Position numbers and translations under genes: made by a program | Notes under the pieces: model-generated | Told to the model about the DNA's origin: nothing | Database searches by the model: none | Seen by the model: the letters and a program-made list of their open reading frames with translations, nothing else | Shown here: piece after piece, positions 35,506-44,582 of the stretch | How the letters are laid out: each line of letters begins with the position of its first letter | How positions within the stretch are numbered: position 1 is the stretch's first letter | DNA from: Palsa-504 sp963787645 | Lineage (GTDB): Bacteria > Actinomycetota > Actinomycetes > Streptosporangiales > Streptosporangiaceae | DNA: 64,000 nt | Direction: 5' to 3' | Assembly: GCA_963787645.1 (NCBI GenBank) | Contig: CAWBDS010000002.1 | Span: 744,001-808,000 of the forward strand

Positions 35506-36257
35506 CCAGATCGGTCCGCCTGGCCGCCCGGCAGGCGCTGCTGGAGCAGCGCAGCTTCTGGCGCAGCGCCGAGTACGCGCTGTTCACCTTCGCCTTCCCG
35601 CTGATGATCCTGCTGCTCATCGGCGCGGCCAACGTCGGCTCCTACCTGCCCGGCACGCACGTCAAGAACACCACCGTGTTCGTGCCCAGCATCCTGGCCT
35701 TCGGGGTGATCGTGGCCGCCTACGTCAACCTGGGCTCCAAGGTCGCGGTGCTGCGCCACGACGGGGTGCTCAAGCGGATCCAGACCACCCCGCTGCCCTC
35801 AGCCGCCTACCTCGGCGGCCTGCTGGCCAGCACGATCGCGACCGTCATCCTCATCACCGCGAGCACCGGCCTGATCGGCTGGCTGGTCTTCGGCGCCGAC
35901 CCGCGCCCCGGCGGCCTGCCCGCGCTGAGCACCGGGCTGATCCTCGGCATCGTGTGCTTCGCCACCTTGGGCCTGGCCATCAGCTCGGTCATCACCAGCG
36001 CGGAGACCGCCGGGCCGATCGCCTACGCCACCTTCCTGCCCATCGCGATCATCTCCGGGGTCTTCGACCCGACCTTCAGCGGCCTGCCGCAGTGGCTCGA
36101 CCGCCTGGTTTCCGCGTTCCCGGTCAAGGCCCTGGCCCAGCTCCTGCAGGGCGGCTACACAGTCCGCCCGTTCCCGGCCTGGGACCTGGCCAACCTGGCC
36201 CTGTGGACCGCGCTCGGCGCCGGCTTCGTCGCCTGGCGCTTCCGCTGGCACACATAA
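35502..36257 (+). CDS. ABC-2 type exporter permease
   Basis: A 251-residue membrane subunit with six predicted helices (LFTFAFPLMILLLIGA; FVPSILAFGVIVAAYV; TIATVILITASTGLIG; LILGIVCFATLGLAIS; FLPIAIISGVF; LALWTALGAGFVAW). The loop sequence VAVLRHDGVLKRIQTTPL is a hallmark of ABC-2 (DrrB-like) permeases, next to PQWLDRLVSAFPVKALAQLL. With the preceding ATPase it forms an exporter of unknown substrate. It ends three bases before the convergent membrane-protein gene. Confidence 0.88.
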   Translation: MTRSVRLAARQALLEQRSFWRSAEYALFTFAFPLMILLLIGAANVGSYLPGTHVKNTTVFVPSILAFGVIVAAYVNLGSKVAVLRHDGVLKRIQTTPLPSAAYLGGLLASTIATVILITASTGLIGWLVFGADPRPGGLPALSTGLILGIVCFATLGLAISSVITSAETAGPIAYATFLPIAIISGVFDPTFSGLPQWLDRLVSAFPVKALAQLLQGGYTVRPFPAWDLANLALWTALGAGFVAWRFRWHT

Positions 36258-36260
36258 GGC

Positions 36261-36638
36261 CTAGTGCCACTGCCAGCAGTCGGCCGCCTGGCCCGCGCTG
36301 CGGCCCTTGGTCGCGATGGCCCTCAGCAAGGTGACGACCAGCACGCCGATGCCGATCAGGAACGCCACGGCCGCGGCGGGTACCTCGTAACCGATCACGG
36401 TGATCGTCGCCCCGGCGGCCAGCGACACCGGCTCCCACCGGGTCCTGGTGATCCGCGCCAGGCGCATGAGCCCGATGAGCGCCAGCAGCATGCCGGTCCG
36501 CAGCCACCACCGGATCCGCCCGGGCCGGGCCGAACGCCGGACCGGATGCCGAGCCGGATGCCAGCCTCGCGATCTACGGTCCGGGGGGCCAGACGAGCTC
36601 CAGATGACCAGATTTCCCCGACGCGGCCGCAGTGCCAT
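36261..36638 (-). CDS. Small basic membrane protein of unknown function
   Basis: A 125-residue frame with good coding character. Two hydrophobic segments lie in its C-terminal half (LLALIGLMRL and AAGATITVIGYEVPAAAVAF with FLIGIGVLVVTLL). It ends in a Trp/His-rich tail (AADCWQWH). The N-terminal 45 residues are Arg/Pro-rich, so the true start may be the internal ATG at 36491. I do not recognise it. It is convergent with the ABC permease gene. Confidence 0.5.
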   Translation of the reverse strand: MALRPRRGNLVIWSSSGPPDRRSRGWHPARHPVRRSARPGRIRWWLRTGMLLALIGLMRLARITRTRWEPVSLAAGATITVIGYEVPAAAVAFLIGIGVLVVTLLRAIATKGRSAGQAADCWQWH

Positions 36639-36730
36639 GAAACTTCCTATGGTTCAGACGGCGTCGCCCGACGGGTTCGGGCGCGTCTTTCCACGATAAG
36701 CGCTGACCCGGTGACGTCAATGGCGGAACG

Positions 36731-37156
36731 TCACTCGATCCGGGTCGCGATGGGCGTGCCGAGTTCCACCGTCCGGCTCACCGTGCACAGCCGGTCGTGC
36801 GACTTTTGCACCGCGTCCGGAAGTATGTCCCGGGCCTTGTCGCCCTGCTCGCCGTCCGGGAACGTGATGCGGAACGTCACCTGCAGGCCATCGAGGTGAT
36901 TGCCTGATCGGTCGCGGACCTTGTCCGCGTCCACCACGATCTCGAACGAGTCCGGCTCGGCCCGCCGTGAGGTCAGCAGGTCCACGTCGACCGCGGTGCA
37001 CCCGCCGATCGCGACCAGCAGCAGCTCGACCGGGGTGAAGTCGGTCCCCTCGCCGGTCCCGATGGTGATCGTGCCGCCGTGCTCGTTGACGGCGGTGTAC
37101 CTGCTGTTCGCGATGCGCTCCAGCCGCACGCGGCGATGCGCGGACTCAGTCGTCAT
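36731..37156 (-). CDS. OsmC-family protein
   Basis: A 141-residue OsmC/Ohr-fold protein. The central helix carries GTDFTPVELLLVAIGGCTAV, with the Cys of the OsmC peroxidase motif, and the domain ends FPDGEQGDKARDILPDAVQK and LCTVSRTVELGTPI. The second cysteine also sits in the usual place (DRLCTVSR). Such proteins detoxify organic hydroperoxides or are relatives of unknown role. ATG 37156 is the natural start; upstream frame extensions to 37951 are antisense to other genes. Confidence 0.85.
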   Translation of the reverse strand: MTTESAHRRVRLERIANSRYTAVNEHGGTITIGTGEGTDFTPVELLLVAIGGCTAVDVDLLTSRRAEPDSFEIVVDADKVRDRSGNHLDGLQVTFRITFPDGEQGDKARDILPDAVQKSHDRLCTVSRTVELGTPIATRIE

Positions 37157-37228
37157 GCGATCCACAGTGCCACACCCCCGGGTCCGGGCCGCGGCTGCCT
37201 GTCGGTGCCGCGTGCCAGAATGGGCCAG

Positions 37229-37670
37229 GTGACCGAGGGGTCTGAACCAGATAACGGCGGCCCGTCGATAACCGCCCAGCGTGTGGCGGCCTACCGCCTC
37301 GGCTTTTCCCGGGTCCCGACTCCGTACGGCGATGCCGCCGCCGACCAGGCGCTGGCCGCCGATGCGGCGGGGGACCAGCAACCCGGGGCGGACCGGATGC
37401 GCGGATACCTCGAGGGCCGCACCAGGTTCTTCGACCGGGTGCGAACCGGCCCGCTCCACCCTCGAAGCCGACCAGGCCACCGAACTGCTCGCCCGCACCG
37501 GCTGGCAGGTCACGGCCGAGGCCGCCGATGCCCCCGAGGCCCGCCGCGAGGCTGGCCACGACCCCGAGGCCGTGACCCGCCGCGAGCGGCTCCGGGCCGC
37601 CGGCCTGCTCACCGCCACCACCGACCCCATAGCCACCGCCGCCCCCACAGCACCCCTCACGGAACGCAAA
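37229..37670 (+). pseudogene. Internally deleted SAM-dependent methyltransferase (LCM type)
   Basis: GTG 37229 starts a frame with the standard beginning of leucine-carboxyl-methyltransferase-like actinobacterial enzymes (SITAQRVAAYRLGFSRVPTP, then ADRMRGYLEGRTRFFDRV). The SAM-binding core, which should follow, is missing. Near 37440-37460 the sequence jumps, in another frame, to their C-terminal end (TLEADQATELLARTGWQV, RRERLRAAGLLTAT). Roughly 150 residues are lost, so no activity is possible. The second part reads without a stop into the winged-helix gene downstream. Confidence 0.75.
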
Positions 37671-38792
37671 GTGCCCCGTAAAACCCAGCAGCCCCAACCG
37701 CCCCAAGGCCCGCTCTCCTGGTCCGCCCTGCTGTCCCAGACCCTGGTCGCGTTCACCATCGAGCTCGACAACGAGGCCGAACACCGCATGCCGCACCGCA
37801 CCACCAACCACGGGGCCACCAACCAGGACGGCGGCACCTGGCTGACCTCGGTGGCCATGTTCGAGAACGGCCTGCGCTTCGTCACCGACCGGCCCATCAC
37901 GGTCGGCGAGCTGGAGACCCTGGCCCGCACCGGGACCAACCTGGACGGCATGCGCCGCTGGGGTTACATCACCATCGACGGCACCGCCCGCAAGATCCAC
38001 AGCGGACGTCCTGGCCGGGACGCCGTCTTGCGGGCCACCGCCCGGGGCCTGCGCGCCCGGGAGGTCTGGCTGCCGGTGTCCGGCGCCATCGAGCAGCGGT
38101 GGGCCGAGCGCTACGGCGCCGACCAGATCGCCAGGCTGCGGCAGGCCCTCCAGGCCGTCGTCGGGCAGCTCGATCCCGGCCTGCCCGACTGCCTGCCGAT
38201 CCTCGGCCAGAACCTGTTCAGCCGGGGACCGGACCCGGCCCTGCCGCCCCGGCCCGAACCGCCCGACATAGCCACGCTCCCGCTGCTGGCGCTGCTGTCC
38301 CGGGTTCTGCTCGCCTTCGCCTTGGACTATGAGTCCGAGTCCGAGGTATCGCTCGCGGTGGGGGCCAACCTGCTCCGTGTCCTGCGCGAGGACGGAACGC
38401 GACCGCGCGACCTCCCGGGCCGGACCGGCATCTCCAAGGAAGCCGTGGCCTGGGCGGTGGGCGTGCTGATCCGCGCCCGGCTGGCCGTCGAGGAGCCGGA
38501 TCCGGCCGCGAGCCGCGGCAAGGTCGTCCGCCTGACCCCGCGTGGCCTGCTCGCCCAGGGCCGCTACCTCGAGCGCCTGGGCGCCGTCGAGGACCGCTGG
38601 CGAGACCGCTTCGGCAGCGCGCTGCGCTCGCCGCTGCAGAGGCTCGCCATCGGCGCCGAAGGCCAGCCGCCGCCCCTGTTCGAGGCCCTGGAACCTTACC
38701 CGGATAACTGGCGGGCGTCGGTCCGCCCGCCTGCCACGCTCCCGTACTATCCGATGGTTTTGCACCGCGGCGGCTATCCCGACGGCAGCTGA
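37671..38792 (+). CDS. Tandem winged-helix (MarR-like) protein
   Basis: About 373 residues from GTG 37671. Two homologous halves are visible. Each starts with LLSQTLVAFTIELDNEAE or LLSRVLLAFALDYESESE, and continues through a helix-turn-helix (VGELETLARTGTNLDGMRRW; RDLPGRTGISKEAVAWAVGV) and a wing, followed by an EQRWAERYG/EDRWRDRFG helix. It looks like a fused dimer of MarR-like domains, a type common in actinobacteria but without an assigned target. The upstream methyltransferase remnant is in the same frame with no stop, so the true start is uncertain. Confidence 0.7.
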   Translation: MPRKTQQPQPPQGPLSWSALLSQTLVAFTIELDNEAEHRMPHRTTNHGATNQDGGTWLTSVAMFENGLRFVTDRPITVGELETLARTGTNLDGMRRWGYITIDGTARKIHSGRPGRDAVLRATARGLRAREVWLPVSGAIEQRWAERYGADQIARLRQALQAVVGQLDPGLPDCLPILGQNLFSRGPDPALPPRPEPPDIATLPLLALLSRVLLAFALDYESESEVSLAVGANLLRVLREDGTRPRDLPGRTGISKEAVAWAVGVLIRARLAVEEPDPAASRGKVVRLTPRGLLAQGRYLERLGAVEDRWRDRFGSALRSPLQRLAIGAEGQPPPLFEALEPYPDNWRASVRPPATLPYYPMVLHRGGYPDGS

Positions 38793-38876
38793 GCGCGCGT
38801 AGCGTTGAAGAACACGTACGGGAGGCTGCGGTGCGGCGGCGATCACGAACCAGAATCCGGCGGGCCGGCCTGCGGC

Positions 38877-40748
38877 CTAGCTGGCCAGCACGTCGAGGAT
38901 CTGCTGCCCGTACCGGGCCAGCTTGGTCTCGCCCACCCCGTTGACCTGGGCCAGCCCGGCCAGCGTGGTCGGCGGCGCGGCCGCGATCTGCCGCAGCGTC
39001 GCGTCGTGGAAGATCACGTAGGGCGGCATGCCCAGTTCCTTCGCCACCCCGGTCCGCCAGGCCCGCAGCCGCTCGAACACCGCCTCGGCCTCGGGGCCCA
39101 GCTCGGCCGCGACCAGGGCCGGCGCCGCGCGCCGCGACCTCCCGCGCCCCGGCGAAGACGGCGAAGACGGCGAAGCAGGCGAGGCGGACCGCGCGGGCGG
39201 CGCCGCGTCCTGCCGGAACATGACTTGCCGGTCGCCGCGCAGCACTTCCCCGGAGGCCTCGGTCAGCGCCAGCGTGCCGTGATCACCCTGCACCGCCAGC
39301 AGCCCCCCCGCCAGCAGCTGGCGTACCACGCCGCGCCATTCTGCCTCGCGCAGCTCGCTCCCGATGCCGAAAACCGACAAAGAGTCATGTCCGTAGGACA
39401 GCACCCGCTCGGTCTTGCGGCCTAGCAGGATGTCGATCGGCTGCCCCGCGCCGAACGAGGGCCCCCCGAGCCGCTGCAGCCGCACCAGGGTCGACAGCAG
39501 CTTCTGCGCCGCCACGGTGCCATCCCAGACCGAAGGCGGCGACAGGCACGTATCGCAGTTCCCGCACGCGCCGCCGGCCAGATCCTCGCCGAAGTAGCCC
39601 AGCAGCTGCGCTCGTCGGCACCCGGCCGTCTCGCAGAGCGCGAGCATCGCGTCCAGGTGCGCTACCAGCCGCCGCCGGTGCGCGAAGTCGCCCTCGGAAT
39701 CGTCGATGAGCCGCCGCTGCTGGACCACGTCGGCTAGGCCGTAGGCCAGCCAGGCGGTGGCCGGCGCGCCGTCCCGCCCGGCCCGCCCGGTCTCCTGGTA
39801 GTAGCCCTCCACCGACCGGGGCAGGTCCAGATGGGCCACGAACCGGACATCTGGCTTGTCGATGCCCATGCCGAACGCGATGGTGGCCACCATGATCAGC
39901 CCGTCTTCGCGCAGGAACCGCGACTGGTTCGCCGCCCGGGTCCGCGCGTCGAGACCGGCGTGGTACGGCAGCGCGGTGAGCCCCTCGGCGCACAGGAAGT
40001 CGGCCACCCGCTCCACCGAGGCCCGGGACAGGCAGTAGACGATGCCCGAATCCCCGGCGTGCTCGGTCCGCAGCAGCCGCGCCAACTGCTGCTGCGGGGA
40101 CTTCTTCGGCTCGATCCGGTACTGGATGTTCGGCCGGTCGAAGCTGGCCACGAAGTGCCGGGCCTCGCCGAGCCCCAGCCGCGTGACGATCTCGGTCAGC
40201 GTCTGCCGGGTCGCGGTGGCCGTCACCGCGATCCGCGGCACCGCAGGCCATCGTTCGTGCAGTACGGACAGGCCCAGGTAGTCCGGCCGGAAGTCGTGCC
40301 CCCACTGTGACACGCAGTGCGCCTCGTCGATCGCGAACAGCGCCACCGTGCCCCGGTCCAGCAGCCGCAGCGTCGCCTCGGTCCGCAGCCGCTCCGGGGC
40401 CAGGTACAGCAGGTCGAGCTTGCCGTCCAGGAACGCGTACTCTACGCCGCGCCGGGTGTCCGGATCCTGGGTGGAGTTCAGGAACCCGGCCCGCACGCCT
40501 AGCACGGTCAGCGCGTCGACCTGGTCCTGCATGAGCGCGATCAACGGCGAGATGACCACGCCGGTGCCGTCCCGGACCAGCGCGGGGATCTGGTAGCACA
40601 GCGACTTGCCGCTGCCGGTCGGCATCAGCGCGACCGCGTCCCCGCCGCCGCACAGATGCTCGATGATCTCCTGCTGCTGCCCGCGGAACGAGCTGTACCC
40701 GAACACGCGGTGCAGCACCTCGGAGATTTCGGTCTCGGGCACGTCCAC
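38877..40748 (-). CDS. recQ: ATP-dependent DNA helicase RecQ
   Basis: A superfamily 2 3'-5' helicase. Walker A is LMPTGSGKSLCYQIPAL, the DEAH-type box is ALFAIDEAHCVSQWGHDF, and motif VI is YYQETGRAGRDGAPA. The RQC zinc site is CRRAQLLGYFGEDL with ACGNCDTC, and a C-terminal HRDC domain (GMPPYVIFHDATLRQIAA, QVNGVGETKLARYG) closes the 623-residue protein. GTG 40748 (MDVPETEISEVLHRVFGYSS) is preferred; an upstream GTG at 40772 overlaps the AAA remnant. A Ser/Pro-rich linker lies before HRDC. Confidence 0.93.
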   Translation of the reverse strand: MDVPETEISEVLHRVFGYSSFRGQQQEIIEHLCGGGDAVALMPTGSGKSLCYQIPALVRDGTGVVISPLIALMQDQVDALTVLGVRAGFLNSTQDPDTRRGVEYAFLDGKLDLLYLAPERLRTEATLRLLDRGTVALFAIDEAHCVSQWGHDFRPDYLGLSVLHERWPAVPRIAVTATATRQTLTEIVTRLGLGEARHFVASFDRPNIQYRIEPKKSPQQQLARLLRTEHAGDSGIVYCLSRASVERVADFLCAEGLTALPYHAGLDARTRAANQSRFLREDGLIMVATIAFGMGIDKPDVRFVAHLDLPRSVEGYYQETGRAGRDGAPATAWLAYGLADVVQQRRLIDDSEGDFAHRRRLVAHLDAMLALCETAGCRRAQLLGYFGEDLAGGACGNCDTCLSPPSVWDGTVAAQKLLSTLVRLQRLGGPSFGAGQPIDILLGRKTERVLSYGHDSLSVFGIGSELREAEWRGVVRQLLAGGLLAVQGDHGTLALTEASGEVLRGDRQVMFRQDAAPPARSASPASPSSPSSPGRGRSRRAAPALVAAELGPEAEAVFERLRAWRTGVAKELGMPPYVIFHDATLRQIAAAPPTTLAGLAQVNGVGETKLARYGQQILDVLAS

Positions 40749-40758
40749 GCGGGCGATT

Positions 40759-41107
40759 CTACGACCCGCCACCGTCAGTTTCGCCGGGGAACAAATGCCG
40801 GAAATACGATCGGGGATCGCGCATGAACTGCCGCCACGCCACGGTCACGGCCCTAGTTCGAGCAGGTTGATCCCGGGGATCGCCGCGATGACGGGGGAGT
40901 GGGTGGCCACCACCACCTGCCCCCCGGCTTCGGCCAGGTCGTGCAGCAACGCGGCCAGCCCCAGCGACGCGGTGAACGACACCGGCGCGTCGGGCTCGTC
41001 CATCAGGTAGAAGCCGGCCTGGTTGACCCGGGTGCGCAGGATCTGCAGGAACCCTCCCCATGGCTCAGCTCATGCAAGAGCTCGGGTCGCCGGCCCGGGT
41101 CTTGTAA
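40759..41107 (-). pseudogene. C-terminal remnant of an AAA family ATPase
   Basis: Three frames together spell the C terminus of a RecF/SMC-like AAA ATPase widespread in bacteria. ELLHELSHGEG is the signature loop. After a one-base loss near 41052 comes FLQILRTRVNQAGFYLMDEP (Walker B) and VVVATHSPVIAAIPG. After a stop and a further short deletion comes AWRQFMRDPRSYFRHLF. The N-terminal Walker A part is absent. It lies between recQ and the SnoaL-like gene, with its final stop inside the 5' region of recQ. Confidence 0.7.
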
Positions 41108-41120
41108 TAGCGTGCCCAGA

Positions 41121-41726
41121 ATGGACGCTGAGCTTGCTGACCGCCTGGCCATCAGGGATGTCGTGGAGACCTGGGCCAGCGCCAGGGACTCCCGGGACTG
41201 GGCGGCGTTCCGGGCCTGCTGGCATGACGACGGCTACATGATGGCCACCTGGTTCCAGGGCCCGAAGGAAGACTTCATCCGGGTCAGCCAGGAGGGCGCG
41301 GCACGAGGGGTCAACATCTTGCACTTCACCGGCGGCGTCCGGATCACCCTGGCCGGAACCAGGGCCATCGCGCAGACCAGGATGACCATCATGCAGCGCG
41401 GCCCGGTCGACGGCGTGGTCTGCGACGTGGCGTGCACCGGGCGCTTCTACGACTTCTTCGAGCAGCGCGGCGGGCGCTGGGGGATCGTGCTGCGCCAGCC
41501 CATCTACGAGAAGGACCGCTTGGACCCGGTCGACCCGGCCGCCTCGCTCGCCCTGGACCCGGACGTGCTGGCCCGCTTCCCCGAGGGCTACCGGTACCTG
41601 GCCTATCTGCAGGTCCAGGCCGGGTACCCGGTCAAGCCGGATATGCCCGGCCTGACCGGGCCTGAGGTCGAGCAACTCTACGAGCGCGGCGCCGCCTGGC
41701 TATCCGGCCAGCCCGTCGCTCCTTAG
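41121..41726 (+). CDS. SnoaL-like / NTF2-fold protein
   Basis: A 201-residue protein. The first 130 residues form a typical SnoaL-like cone fold (ADRLAIRDVVETWASARDSR, DWAAFRACWHDDGYM, then TGRFYDFFEQRGGRWGIVLR). The longer C-terminal arm (RYLAYLQVQAGYPVKPDMPG) resembles nuclear-transport-factor-2-like proteins of secondary metabolism. No catalytic residues can be assigned. It faces lutC, and the stops overlap by four bases (TTAG). Confidence 0.75.
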   Translation: MDAELADRLAIRDVVETWASARDSRDWAAFRACWHDDGYMMATWFQGPKEDFIRVSQEGAARGVNILHFTGGVRITLAGTRAIAQTRMTIMQRGPVDGVVCDVACTGRFYDFFEQRGGRWGIVLRQPIYEKDRLDPVDPAASLALDPDVLARFPEGYRYLAYLQVQAGYPVKPDMPGLTGPEVEQLYERGAAWLSGQPVAP

Positions 41727-42346
41727 TCCGACACGATCACGATGTCCAGCGTCCGCGGACCGTGCACGCCCTCGACCCGGCTCAGCTCGATGTCGCTGGT
41801 CGCGCTGGGCCCGCTGATCCAGGTCAGCGGGCGGGCCGGGTCCAGCGCTGCGACCGCGTCGGGCACGGTGCCGGCGATCTGGCTCGTGCGCACCACGGCC
41901 AGGTGATAGTCCGGCACCAGGCTGAACGCCCGGCTGCCCTGCCCGGGCCCGGTGTCAAGCACGATCGTCCCGGTCTCGGCGATCGCCACCGCGACTGTCG
42001 TCACCACCCCGTCCAGACCGTCCAGCGCCGCGACGTCCAGCGGCGGACCTGCCGCCCCGGGGAGCAACGCCGACCACTCCGCCGGAAATCCGTCTGGCAC
42101 CCCGATCCGCTTCGCCCCCCGAGCCGCGACCGCGTCCGCGATGATCTGGGCAACCTCGTCCTGGCCGCACCGGCGCACCGTGGCCCGGTAGTCGCCGGCC
42201 CGCTCCTCGAACAAGCCGACCAGCCCCTCGTCGGCCGATCCCGGGCCCCGTCCGGCCGGCCGGTACCGCCGTGGCACTTCCGGCAACGTGCCGATGTCCG
42301 AGGTCGCCGCCCGGATCCGGGCCAGCATCTCCTCCCGGCTGCTCAC
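41723..42346 (-). CDS. lutC: L-lactate utilization protein LutC
   Basis: A 207-residue LUD-domain protein. Visible are the conserved TVAVAIAETGTIVLDTGPGQ and LAVVRTSQI segments and the closing ISGPSATSDIELSRVEGVHG, a strong LutC/YkgG signature. LutC is the third component of the LutABC L-lactate dehydrogenase complex. GTG 42346 is chosen because it overlaps the lutB stop (GTGA); the open frame continues upstream in antisense-free space only within lutB. It is the last gene of the rhamnose operon. Confidence 0.92.
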   Translation of the reverse strand: MSSREEMLARIRAATSDIGTLPEVPRRYRPAGRGPGSADEGLVGLFEERAGDYRATVRRCGQDEVAQIIADAVAARGAKRIGVPDGFPAEWSALLPGAAGPPLDVAALDGLDGVVTTVAVAIAETGTIVLDTGPGQGSRAFSLVPDYHLAVVRTSQIAGTVPDAVAALDPARPLTWISGPSATSDIELSRVEGVHGPRTLDIVIVSD

Positions 42347-43830
42347 TGTTCGCCCGCCCGCTCGTCGTGGCTCGCTCGCTGCGACCGCTCCGCTCGCCAC
42401 CAGTCGCGGAACGTCTGCCGCGGCGGCCGGGGCAGGTCACGCGAGGAGGTCCAGGCGGCCAGCGGGCCGGGCAGGCGCCGGATCCGGCCGTAGCGCCGCC
42501 CGAGCAGCCGCCCGGCGTGGCCGGCCCGCAACGCCCACGCCCAGCGGCGCGAGTCGCTCATCGTCCAGGCCAGGCCCCGCATGGCCGCCGCCTCCGGGGT
42601 CGGGCCGCGGTGGTGCGCGATCTTGTCGTCGACCACCCGGGAGCGCAGGTGCACCAGCATCGAAGGAATGTCGATCGCGACCGGGCAGGCATCGAAGCAC
42701 GCGCCGCACAACGACGACGCGAACGGCAGGTCGGGGTTGTCGGTCACCCCGGTGAGCTGCGGGGACAGCACCGCCCCGATCGGCCCGGGGTAGACCGAGC
42801 CATACGCGTGGCCGCCGGTGCGCTCGTAGACCGGGCATACGTTCAGGCAGGCCGAACACCTGATGCAGCGCAGCGCGGCCCGGCCGCGCGGGTCGGCCAG
42901 CGTCGCGGTCCGGCCGTTGTCCAGCAGGACCAGATGGAAGTCCTGGCCCTCGACCGCCCCAGCCCACATCGAGGTGTACGGGTTCATCCGCTCCGCGGTG
43001 GACGAGCGCGGCAGCAGTTGCAGGAACACCTCCAGGTCGCGCCAGGCGGGGAGGATCTTCTCGATACCCATCACGGTGATCAGGGTCCGCGGCAGCGTCA
43101 GGCACATCCGGCCGTTGCCCTCGGACTCCACCACGGCCAGCGTGCCGGTTTCCGCGATGGCGAAGTTCGCGCCCGAGATCGCGACCCGCGCGGCCAGGAA
43201 CTTGCGGCGCAGGTGGGCGCGGGCCGCCGCGGTCAGCTCGGTCGGCTCGGCCGACAACTGGGCTGGAGCGTCCGGCATCTCGCGCAGGAAGATGTCGCGG
43301 ATCTGGTTCCGGTTGCGGTGGATGGCGGGGACCAGGATGTGGCTGGGCCGGTCGTGGCCGAGCTGGACGATCAGCTCGGCGAGGTCGGTCTCGGTCGCCT
43401 CGATACCCGCCGCGGCCAGCGCCTCGTTCAGCCCGATCTCCTGGGTGGCCATCGACTTGACCTTCACCACGCTGGTCTCACCCGTCGCGCGGACCAGGCC
43501 GGTGATGATCTGGTTCGCCTCGTTCGCGTCGGCGGCCCAGTGCACCGTGCCGCCGCGCGCGGTGACCTGTTCTTCCAGCTGCAGGAGGTAGCGGTCCAGG
43601 TGCGCCAGCACGTCGTCCTTGATCGCCGCGCCCGCCGCGCGCAGCTCCGGCCAGTCCGGCACCTCGGCCACCGCGGCCGCGCGCTTGGCCCGGATCGTCG
43701 AGGTGGCGTGGCCCAGGTTGCGCCGCAGCTGGGCGTCCTGCAGCGCCTGGGCCGCCGCGACCGGGAACGGGGCCTCCTGGCGGAGCTGGCCCACCCCCGG
43801 CGGTGCGGTCGGCATGCCCAGGAAGGTCAC
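42343..43830 (-). CDS. lutB: L-lactate utilization iron-sulfur protein LutB
   Basis: A 495-residue protein: an N-terminal LUD domain (GIEATETDLAELIVQLGHDR, AISGANFAIAETGTLAVVES) and a ferredoxin-like domain with two cysteine clusters, CIRCSACLNVCPVY and SLCGACFDACPVAI, which bind [4Fe-4S] centres. It oxidises L-lactate with LutA and LutC. GTG 43830 overlaps the lutA stop (GTGA). Position after rhaB links lactate oxidation to rhamnose breakdown, because lactaldehyde from rhamnose is oxidised to L-lactate. Confidence 0.92.
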   Translation of the reverse strand: MTFLGMPTAPPGVGQLRQEAPFPVAAAQALQDAQLRRNLGHATSTIRAKRAAAVAEVPDWPELRAAGAAIKDDVLAHLDRYLLQLEEQVTARGGTVHWAADANEANQIITGLVRATGETSVVKVKSMATQEIGLNEALAAAGIEATETDLAELIVQLGHDRPSHILVPAIHRNRNQIRDIFLREMPDAPAQLSAEPTELTAAARAHLRRKFLAARVAISGANFAIAETGTLAVVESEGNGRMCLTLPRTLITVMGIEKILPAWRDLEVFLQLLPRSSTAERMNPYTSMWAGAVEGQDFHLVLLDNGRTATLADPRGRAALRCIRCSACLNVCPVYERTGGHAYGSVYPGPIGAVLSPQLTGVTDNPDLPFASSLCGACFDACPVAIDIPSMLVHLRSRVVDDKIAHHRGPTPEAAAMRGLAWTMSDSRRWAWALRAGHAGRLLGRRYGRIRRLPGPLAAWTSSRDLPRPPRQTFRDWWRAERSQRASHDERAGEQ

Positions 43831-44564
43831 GGCTGACTCCTGGTCGTGGCCAGGATCTCGGCCAGGTGCCGGATCCCGATGCTGGTGCTCAGCCGGGACA
43901 GGCCGCCGCCGATGTGCAGCAGGCAGGACGCATCCCCGGCGGTGGCGAACTCCGCCCCGGTACGCCGCACCGCGGCGATCTTGTCGGCCAGCATGGCCGA
44001 GGACACCGCCGGGTTCTTCAGCGCGAACGTGCCGCCGAACCCGCAGCACTGCTCGGCGCCGGGCAGCTCGGCCAGGTCGATGCCCTCCACGGCACGCAGC
44101 AGCCGCAGCGGCCGTTCGCCGACGCGCAGCAGCCGCAGCGAATGGCAGGTCGGATGGTAGGTCACCCGGTGCGGGAAGTAGGCCCCGACGTCAGTGACGC
44201 CCAGCACGTCGACCAGGAACTCCGACAGCTCCCAGGTCCGCGCCGCGATGGCTTCGGCCGCGGTGGCCAGCGCGGCGTCCCCGGCCAGCCGCGCCACGTC
44301 GGCGTGCTGGTGCCGGATCGCCGCCGTGCAGGACCCGCTCGGCACCACGATCGCGTCGTACCCCTCGAACGCCGCGACGTGGTTGCGGACTAGCGGGATC
44401 GCCTCCCGCGGGTAGCCGGTGTTGACGTGCATCTGTCCGCAGCAGGTCTGTTCCCAGGGCATGTCCACGGTCACGCCCATCCGTTCCAGCACCCGGACCG
44501 TGGCCTTGGCCACCTCGGGCACGACGCCGTCCACCAGGCAGGTGACGAACAGCGCGGCCCTCAC
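43827..44564 (-). CDS. lutA: L-lactate utilization protein LutA
   Basis: A 245-residue CCG-domain protein related to the iron-sulfur subunit of glycolate oxidase. The CCG motifs are present in WEQTCCGQMHVNTGY and in EQCCGFGGTFALKNP, along with VVPSGSCTAAIRH and VTYHPTCHSLRLL, whose cysteines bind an iron-sulfur or disulfide partner. It begins 18 bases after rhaB. lutA-lutB-lutC overlap one another by four bases each, so they are translationally coupled. Confidence 0.92.
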   Translation of the reverse strand: MRAALFVTCLVDGVVPEVAKATVRVLERMGVTVDMPWEQTCCGQMHVNTGYPREAIPLVRNHVAAFEGYDAIVVPSGSCTAAIRHQHADVARLAGDAALATAAEAIAARTWELSEFLVDVLGVTDVGAYFPHRVTYHPTCHSLRLLRVGERPLRLLRAVEGIDLAELPGAEQCCGFGGTFALKNPAVSSAMLADKIAAVRRTGAEFATAGDASCLLHIGGGLSRLSTSIGIRHLAEILATTRSQP

Positions 44565-44582
44565 CGCCCCATACTAAAACAG

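Noticed and set aside
38831..38880. Small open frame with GGGAGG upstream (GTG 38831)
   Set aside because: It would run antisense into recQ and encodes an Arg-rich peptide without support; the ribosome-like site may belong to a deleted gene.
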